From Hydractinia symbiolongicarpus (lineage: Eukaryota > Cnidaria > Hydrozoa > Anthoathecata > Hydractiniidae): a stretch of 64,000 nucleotides of DNA. Numbering within the stretch: the first letter of the stretch is position 1; the number at the start of each line of letters is the position of its first letter. The stretch lies in assembly GCF_029227915.1 (NCBI RefSeq), contig NC_079884.1, positions 25,418,001-25,482,000 of the forward strand, in the 5' to 3' direction. The notes under the pieces were generated by a model. That model was not told the origin of the DNA. It made no database searches and saw only the letters and a list, made by a program, of their open reading frames with translations. The translations under genes were made by a program, and so were the position numbers. Below, piece after piece: positions 57,057 to 64,000 of this stretch.

Positions 57057-58130
57057 CTAAGTAACGAAGTTCTTTACCATCTCTAACGAGCCACTGTTGT
57101 ACATCATTAAAGCTGGAAATACTTCATTCTCTATAATCTCACCTTTGCAACGCTTGCATACAAACTGCATGTCAGCTCTTAACCTTCCACTATCACTACT
57201 GCACTTCTTATGTACCCAATGCTTGCAAGTCTGACAAAAAATTGAGTTACTACCAACCCCTTTCCTGCAAACTCCACAAGGCCACTTTCCAACTACAAGG
57301 TCACACTTGGCTGCAATGCTACTTATCATGACTTTAGACTTTGCTGTGTTTACCTTCAGCCCTTTCTCTTCTAGTCCTTTCTTCCACTTCTCAAACTTTT
57401 CAACTAATTCTTCCATCGACTCTGCTATGAGAACCAAATCATCTGCATACAATAACTCCCATGGACAACCTGTTCTGAACTCCATCGACAGCGCTTCTAA
57501 GACTAGAATAAACAACAAAGGACTAAGTACAGAACCCTGATGTACACCAACATTTACACTAAATTCATCACTAAGTGAATCGTTAATCCTGACACGACTT
57601 CTAGCATTGCTGTACATAGACTGTACCATCGTAACTAGCCACTCATCCACACCTAATTTTCTCATAGCCCACCAAATAACTTTACGTGGCACTCTATCAA
57701 AAGCTTTCTCCAAATCTACAAAGGCAAAATAGAGATTCTTTCTCTTTCCTAAATACTTTTCCTGAAGCTGTCTGAGTAAAAATATTGCATCTGTAGTGCC
57801 ACGCCCTGGAACAAAACCAAATTGCATCTTATCTATATCAATTCTTTCTCTAAGTAACTTATCAATCACTCTTTCAATAACTTTCATTACTTGATCAACC
57901 AACTTCAAACCTCTATAGTTACCCCTTTCTAATGCATCACCCTTTCCCTTGAAACAATTCACTATTACACTCGACTGCCACTCACTGGTAATAATATCAT
58001 CCTTTATAATCTGGTTAGCAAGACTTGTAATAAGCTCAACTCCGATATATCCAGATGCTTTTACCATCTCTGCAACAATACCTGATACTCCTGCAGCCTT
58101 GCCAATCTTCAATTTCCTAATAGCCTCCAC
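57057..58130 (-). pseudogene. LINE reverse transcriptase segment
   Basis: This is the longest intact frame of the LINE, 357 codons. It covers the fingers and palm of the reverse transcriptase with the YADD active site, and runs into a Cys-rich finger of C-x2-C, C-x2-C, H-x2-C, C-x2-C spacing at the end. It is separated from the upstream part by an in-frame stop and from the downstream part by a frameshift. Confidence 0.85.
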
Positions 58131-58583
58131 TACCCATTATGTCTTGATCTGCATAGCTGGCCCTTTTACGACATCATCATAAGACAAATTATCCTCGTCC
58201 CAATCAAACTCAGTGTTAAGCAACCTCTGATAATGATTCTTCCAAGCTACCCTTTTCTCCTCCTCTGTGCTAGCCAAAACACCATCATCATTACGTATAC
58301 ACTTCTCACCTACAATATCTTGATTAGTCTTCTTCATTTGCTTTGCTATCTTGAATACCTCATTGCGCTGGTCTTCCCTTCTTAACACATCTGCAAATCT
58401 GTTTCTCTCTGCTTCTGATTTTGCCTTATACACTGCTGTACGAGCGCGACGCTTAGCTTCTAAGTAAATATTTTTACTATCACCTGACTTCCACTCTTTC
58501 CAAAGTTTCCTCTTTTCCTTTATACACTGGTCAACCTCATTATTCCACCACCAGGTCTGTCTATGTCTAGCTGGTCCTTTCGT

Positions 58584-59653
58584 TCATCCACAGGTATCAT
58601 CTGAAGCTTCTAGAAGACAATTCTTCAAAGTAGTCCAAGTACTTTCAACATTGTCACTATCACATTGACTATTGTAGGCTAACTGCTGAACTTTTGCACT
58701 AAATTGTCTTGCTACAATCTCTTCCTTCAGCTTCCAGACTTTTCGACGGGGCCTGTACTTTCCCTTGGCTTCTTTAACACTCTTCAAGATAATATCACAA
58801 ACCAGCAACCTATGCTGGGAAACACACTCTTCCCCCGATATAACTTTCACGTCCTTCACCACTTTCTTGTCTGACTTTCTAGCCAGGAAGTAATCTATCT
58901 GTGTCTTACAACCACCTGACTCATATGTTATCAGCCTACTCTGTCTCTTACTGAATGATGTGTTGCAAACCACCATGTCCGTTGCCATTCCAAACTCAAG
59001 CAATCTCTCCCCTTCCTTATTTCTGCTCCCAAATCCATAGCCTCCATGCACACCTCTATAACCTTCAGATGACTTCCCAACATGACCATTAAAGTCGCTG
59101 CCCACCATGACAAGTTCAGTGTCTCCAACTTTGATGTGACTGCTATTAACTCATCATAAAACTTATCTTTATCTTCCTCACTGTGTCCACACTGTGGAGC
59201 ATAAACTGACAGAAAAGTGACAATCCTATTACCTATCAAAAACTTTATCACTATAATACGACTATTAACACGCATAAAATCTATTACTTTTTCTACCCAC
59301 TTCTCTGCAACGAATATGCCAACTCCTCCATATCCATCACTATTACCAATCCAAAAAAGCTTATACCTTGCCCTCCTACCTTCCATAAATCTCACTGAAG
59401 CTCCTCTCCACCTAACTTCCTGAACACAACACATATCAACAGATCTACGTTCTAACATTTCAACTACTTCACATGCTCTACCTCTCAGAGTACCAACATT
59501 TACGCTAGCCATCCTCAACCTAGTGTTATCTACCTTGTGATGTGATAGCTGGGTAACGGTCTGACGATGCTCACATCTGTGCGCGACACCTTCACTCCTT
59601 AGAGTTCCAGCCCCGTTTACGCAGTTTGTCTGATCAACTATTCTTACGGCCAT
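58584..59653 (-). pseudogene. LINE endonuclease segment
   Basis: Two overlapping frames together cover the endonuclease. The upstream frame supplies VNVGTL, QEVRW and VYAPQCG. The downstream frame supplies GSDFNGHVG, FLARKSD and SQHRLLVCDI. A one-base shift near 59100 separates them. The downstream frame then ends in a TGA after DDTCG where the element normally reads on. Confidence 0.8.
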
Positions 59654-59850
59654 TAATAAAGAGTTTTGGCAGTGTTTTACAGCTGGATGCCCTTCCTAGC
59701 GCCAACCGTTCACAGACCGGACTGGGTGTTTTTTAAAGTGACACCATCACTATGTGGCATTTCATGGGACTTCCACAATCGCCCCTTTAAACTAAGGTAT
59801 GGTGGAGGACGTTCAACTCCTCTCTTGTCTCTTAAGGAGACCCTTAAAGT

Positions 59851-60687
59851 AAAGATCATTAAAATCATATCAAGTCTTATTTAATAATGCCTAAACACAA
59901 TTTTCAGGGGGTATAATGATAAAGTCAAAAGGAATTTTTGTAAATTTTTTTTGCTATTTCCTTGAATGAATGACTTATATAAAAGTACGGTCCTATAATA
60001 GTCCATTATTTTTGTCCCAATTCTGTGAGAGCCATTAAAAATGCCTGTATAATTTATGATTAATGGTTGCAATATTTGGCAACTTGTTTCAGATGTAGCC
60101 AAAGATACCTTGGACTATAATTGTCTAAATATTGTCTACATCATTTGTCTTTTTTTATTTTGCCAAAAAGGTATATATATATGTGATATATATCCTACAT
60201 CTCCACTCGTAACTAGGCTTGAGAAGGTCATAATATTGAAATATTTGCTGGAACAGATGTTGAAAACTATTTTGACTTTAATGGTATAAGGTAGTACAAT
60301 TGCACGAGCATGCTTTGGCACATGCTTAAAATCAGTTTACTCACATAATATGTTTTTTTCTTGGATGCACCCCTTCATAATTCTTCAGCACACCTATTTT
60401 TCCTAATTAAGGGAAAAGATTATTTTAATTTTTTTTCAATGGTGAGCAAAAAAGTTTTGCATGTGCATAAAGTGAATGATAGTATGGTTTATATTCTGGC
60501 AAATTGAAACATTTTTTTCTTCGAAAAATATGTTTGTCTGACACAACTATTATCTTGTCTGGAAAATGCGAAATAGCAATCCAGGTTGCGTTAGACAGGC
60601 AGTTGGCTTTACAGGTAGGCAGTTTAGCAGGTGTGACTGTAATTCCAAAAATGGATTTTCTTTTAGAAAAGCAAAGATAACATTAAA
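59851..60687. other. Intergenic DNA and 5' region of POLR2C
   Basis: A pyrimidine-rich stretch ending TTCTTTTAG just before 60667 could be the acceptor of a leader intron, since AAAAGCAAAGATAACATTAAA follows before the ATG. No other gene is supported. Confidence 0.45.
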
Positions 60688-61509
60688 ATGCCTTATGCAA
60701 GTCAGCCAAGAGTGAAAATCTCAGAATTAACTGATGAGAACGTAAAGTTCACTTTAGACAGTACTGATTTATCCATGGCTAACAGTCTTCGAAGAATTTT
60801 TATTGCAGAGGTGCCCACAATTGCAATTGATTGGGTCCAGATTGAAAATAATACATCTGTGTTGCACGATGAATTTATTGCACACAGAGTTGGGTTAATA
60901 CCATTAACAAGTGATGAATCTGTTGAACGTATGAATTATTCACGGAATTGCACATGCATGGACTTTTGTGTGGAATGTTCCGTAGAGTTCACGTTAGAAG
61001 TAAAATGTACTGATGAGACAACGCGGCACGTTACTAGTCGAGATTTAATCTCATCTGACCCTAAAGTTATCCCAGTGACATCACGCAATAAAGAAGATGA
61101 ATCAGAATATGGAGATACTTATGATATTGTTATCGTAAAATTGCGTAAAGGACAAGAGTTGAAATTACGAGCTTTTGCAAAGAAAGGTTTTGGCAAAGAG
61201 CATGCAAAGTGGAATCCAACCGCGGGAGTAGCGTTTGAATATGATCCTGATAATGTTTTAAGACACACAACCTACCCTCGCCCTGAAGAGTGGCCCAAAA
61301 GCGAGTACTCGCAGCTTGATGAAGATCAGTACCAAGGCGAGTTTGACCCTAATGCAAAAGCTGATACATTTTATTATAATGTGGAAAGCTGTGGATCGCT
61401 TCGACCTGAAAATATTGTGCTCACTGGATTGTCTGTGTTAAAGAAAAAACTCAGTGATTTGCAAACGCAGCACAGTCATGAAATTGCTGCAGATGTGTTG
61501 GCAATCTGA
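60688..61509 (+). CDS. POLR2C: RNA polymerase II subunit RPB3
   Basis: A single uninterrupted exon encodes 273 residues, the usual length of animal RPB3 (275). RPB3 pairs with RPB11 through its alpha-like domain to nucleate Pol II assembly. Seen here: [20 protein letters not shown] (alpha dimerisation motif), [17 protein letters not shown], the zinc ribbon [11 protein letters not shown] with its four cysteines, [49 protein letters not shown] and [16 protein letters not shown]. All diagnostic segments are present, so the gene looks functional. Lack of introns in the coding part contrasts with its neighbours. The spacing and a possible leader acceptor do not suggest a retrocopy, because no poly-A tail or flanking repeats are visible. 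Confidence 0.97.
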   Translation: MPYASQPRVKISELTDENVKFTLDSTDLSMANSLRRIFIAEVPTIAIDWVQIENNTSVLHDEFIAHRVGLIPLTSDESVERMNYSRNCTCMDFCVECSVEFTLEVKCTDETTRHVTSRDLISSDPKVIPVTSRNKEDESEYGDTYDIVIVKLRKGQELKLRAFAKKGFGKEHAKWNPTAGVAFEYDPDNVLRHTTYPRPEEWPKSEYSQLDEDQYQGEFDPNAKADTFYYNVESCGSLRPENIVLTGLSVLKKKLSDLQTQHSHEIAADVLAI

Positions 61510-62649
61510 TTGCTGATAAAAATTGAAACTAAAAACTGGACCATATTCTGTGAATGTTGGCAATTTTTAATTGCATTTACATTGACACTGCTTGATTGTA
61601 AAGTTTATGTTTGTGAAGAGTTATTTGAAAACATATTTGGTAACCAAACTTTTAGTTTTTGCTAAAAAATACTGTCTCATAGTTAATATTATAACTTTAA
61701 TGTACCTGTTATTTAGGAGACATATAGTAAAGGCTACTGAAGCTAAAATTTACATAATATTATTTTTAGTTGTAGGTAAATTAGAAGAAAAAACCGTTGT
61801 AAATTGTTTTTTAAACAGGACAATTCTTATCTGTAACAGTGTAGAGTGTCCAACATCATGTCTGTTTATTATTTTAACCCAACTAAAGTCAAACTATTGT
61901 ATGTGCATATAGTTGCTGAGGCAAAGTTAATTCTTCATATTGTAGCTTTAAACAGAAATATAGGATGCAGTGGATTTGTAGATATTTTGGGGAAAAAATT
62001 GTTTATTGTCTTATTTTTCCTTGACCCATTGTGTTTGGAAGTTGTCTGCGGTTTTCAAATTGATTGCCTTGCTCGAGGCTAAGCTTTTGAGAAGGGCTAA
62101 AAAAATCAATATTTAGTTATTATGCTTCACCTCTTTTTTATATAAATTCGAATTGCCTTCCTTTTGTAGTAAAGGTATATTCTAGATGAGTGCTTATTTT
62201 GAAATATTTAGAACAGGGGGCACTGAATTAAGCATTTAATTATATGCATAAGTGAGTTGTTACTATATTTTGGTAAAATGTGATCATGTTTATGCACACT
62301 GCATTGGTATAAGTTTCTGTATACGTAGAAAAATACACAGGTCATTTTAATTAATGTTTATAGAATAACAAGAAGTTTTTTATTCCTAATATTTTTGTGA
62401 CAACTGGAATTTGGTGTACGTCATTAATCATTTAAAACCAGAATGATGTATACTATATACAAAGTGAAAACAGTTAACATACAAAGAGGAATTTGCTAGT
62501 TAACCGTGTCTTTTTTGAAAAGCCTCATGAAATTTAACTATAAAGAGAGACAGCATACTTGCTGCTATCACTAAGAGTATTATTATAGTGACCTTATCTA
62601 TTGTTCTATTGCAGTGTGTTTATTCATTAAATAGACGATAACAATAAAA
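61510..62649. other. POLR2C 3' UTR and spacer to TSFM
   Basis: This is AT-rich sequence between two plus-strand genes, with no protein-like frames. The promoter of TSFM should lie just before 62650, where CAATAAAA precedes the ATG. Confidence 0.45.
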
Positions 62650-64000
62650 ATGTTAGCGTATCATATTAGAAATTATTTCGGACCAAAAGGTATGTTTCTT
62701 ATCTTCCACTTTTTTTTATTGTTGATGATACAGCTTTTATTTTTTCCTCGACAATATTATTTTTTTTTAGCCATCTTTTTTCTGCCTTATCGTTGGTGCT
62801 TTCTAAGGCAAAGCTCAACAAACCCTGGAATGAAGAAAGCTTTACTTACAGATCTTAGGAAAGGAACAGGATATTCTTTTGCAAAATGTAACGAAGCTTT
62901 GAAGCAGTGCAATAACAATCTTCAAGAGGCTGAACTCTGGTTGCATGAACAAGCAGAAAAAGAAGGTTGGTCAAAAGCTAAAAAACTCAACAAACGCTCA
63001 ACAAATCAAGGGCTGGTTGGTATATTAGCTGAAGATAATTATGTTGCTATAGTGGAAGTAAGATTATAAACCTATAATAGCAACCTTTAGAATTTTAATC
63101 ATTCATTTTTAATTGACAATGTGAAATCTAAGAAAAAGCCATTCTGTGCCAACTTGGCAAACCAGTCCTCTGAACTCATGTTTTAGCAGATAGATCCATA
63201 AGTAGAAAGCTTAATTTTGTTGTTCTGAGCCTCAAGTCACCTTTGATATTCTAAAACGCTCCGAGTATCAGTATGTTGTATGTGATGCAATATGATCTTT
63301 TTGTCCTGTTCAGCTGTGTACCTAAGGATAATGCTACAGAGCAGAAGTTAACAGACATATTAAAAAATGCAATTTTTTATTTAAACTAAAACAAAGAAGG
63401 GTAATATTATTTTATCATACATCATATATCAATGACTATGACTGCCCATGTACAGTATCAATAATTTGCCCAACATTTTGAGCTTAACCTTTAACTTTTT
63501 CTAAAATGCTATTTAGAGATATTGTTATAATTGCTTCTAATTGTGTTGTTTTGTTTCTAGTTGGCTTGCGAAACCGATTTTGTTGCAAGAAACGAATTAT
63601 TTCAAGAACTTGTTTCTACAGCAGCACAATCAACATTACATTTTAGGCAGCAAGTTATTTTACAGAACCAAAAAGTAAACTCTTTGAATAATAATGATGT
63701 AACACATTTGCGAGAGTTTCTTTTGCAACACGAATTACAAACGTTAACAGTTAAAAATGGCAGTGTAACTTTACAAGAACATCTTGTCAGTTTAGTAGGC
63801 AAGATCGGTGAAAATATGAAATTAAAGAGAGCGATAGCTATTGCAACAAACCGAGAAAATATTGTTGGAACTGCTGTTCATGGAAATATCACTGCATGTA
63901 TAAATAACTGCTTTATGGGTTCGTATGCCTCAACAGTTGTGTTAAAACCACTACATCAAGATTGTGATGCTATTAATTTAAAACAGCTTGCCAATGGAAT
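62650..64000 (+). CDS. TSFM: Mitochondrial elongation factor Ts (partial, runs off window)
   Basis: EF-Ts exchanges GDP for GTP on mitochondrial EF-Tu during translation. Exons 62650-62689, 62771-63057 and 63561 to beyond 64000 join in phase. The N-terminus MLAYHIRNYFGPKAIFFLPY is basic and free of acidic residues, fitting a mitochondrial targeting sequence. The UBA-like domain follows (KKALLTDLRKGTGYSFAKC, EAELWLHEQAEKEGWSKAKK), then the core signature VAIVELACETDFVARNELF across the second junction, and KIGENMKLKRAIAI. The C-terminal part is cut off at the window edge. The third exon has no stop in about 440 bases. Confidence 0.93.

Larger units (their letters stand above)
56457..59850 (-). 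mobile_element. Non-LTR retrotransposon (LINE), nearly full length, decayed
   Basis: Read on the minus strand, a 5' leader (59660-59850) is followed by an apurinic-type endonuclease: MASVNVGTLRGRACEVVEML, CCVQEVRWRG, FLSVYAPQCGHSEEDKDKFY, VGSDFNGHVG, IDYFLARKSD. A linker and reverse transcriptase come next: KGKGDALERGNYRGLKLVD, FGFVPGRGTTDAIFLLRQL, FVDLEKAFDRVPR, GVHQGSVLSPLLFI, and the catalytic YADD in ELLYADDLVLIAE. A Cys-rich PHD-like finger follows (CGVCRKG, FCQTCKHWVHKKC, VCKRC), then GRLYEACVRSVMLYGSETW. The 3' end is a short (ATG)n tail (56457-56475). A frameshift near 59100, stops near 58588 and 58133, a frameshift near 57055 and more stops at 56720-56870 make it inactive. The endonuclease resembles the RTE/CR1-like craniofacial development protein 2 type. 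The exact clade is uncertain. Confidence 0.88.

Overview
The window is AT-rich animal nuclear DNA: short spliced exons with GT-AG introns, a ribosomal-protein host gene with intronic snoRNAs, tRNA-derived SINEs, a LINE, many short inverted-repeat elements, and no operons. An RXR-type nuclear receptor, a P2X7-like cytosolic-tail fragment, a divergent pair of secreted astacins and a RAD51AP1 homologue together suggest a medusozoan or other early-branching metazoan, most likely a hydrozoan-like cnidarian. That assignment is inference from gene content.

Layout. 0-5 kb: a terminal exon of a P2X7-tail-like protein (+), then the first coding exons of RPS5 (-) with a 5'TOP leader exon and three related C/D-box snoRNAs in the intron that follows. 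6.6-10.3 kb: a seven-exon RAD51AP1 homologue (+) whose introns hold MITEs. 11.7-13 kb: an unrecognised two-exon coiled-coil protein (-). 14.2-20.4 kb: a very large low-complexity protein (-), at least 1.7 thousand residues, carrying ten copies of a DPYADLG-like tyrosine motif. 21.9-22.8 kb: a small secreted protein (+) with a ubiquitin-like pattern. 24.1-27.1 kb: PUS7L-type pseudouridine synthase (-). 28.3-32.7 kb: two astacins in divergent orientation, one with a frameshift in its propeptide exon. 36.1-39.7 kb: an RXR-like receptor (-) with an unusual P-box. 39.7-48 kb: gene-poor, with SINEs, a degenerate tandem repeat and a cluster of short palindromes. 48.0-48.9 kb: a small gene with a duplicated splice donor. 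49.5-54.7 kb: a fold-back type transposon with long inverted ends, a 1.2 kb array of 10-bp units and a truncated Gypsy-type integrase. 56.5-59.85 kb: a decayed LINE. 60.7-61.5 kb: POLR2C. 62.65 kb to the end: mitochondrial EF-Ts (TSFM), cut by the window edge.

The genes are not a pathway. Several are housekeeping (RPS5, POLR2C, TSFM, PUS7L, RAD51AP1). The accessory interest lies in the DPYADLG-repeat protein, the secreted ubiquitin-like protein, the snoRNA trio, the astacin pair and the fold-back element. Exon boundaries were read by eye from splice consensus, phase and protein similarity recalled from family knowledge. No database search was possible, and coordinates of splice sites may be off by a base.
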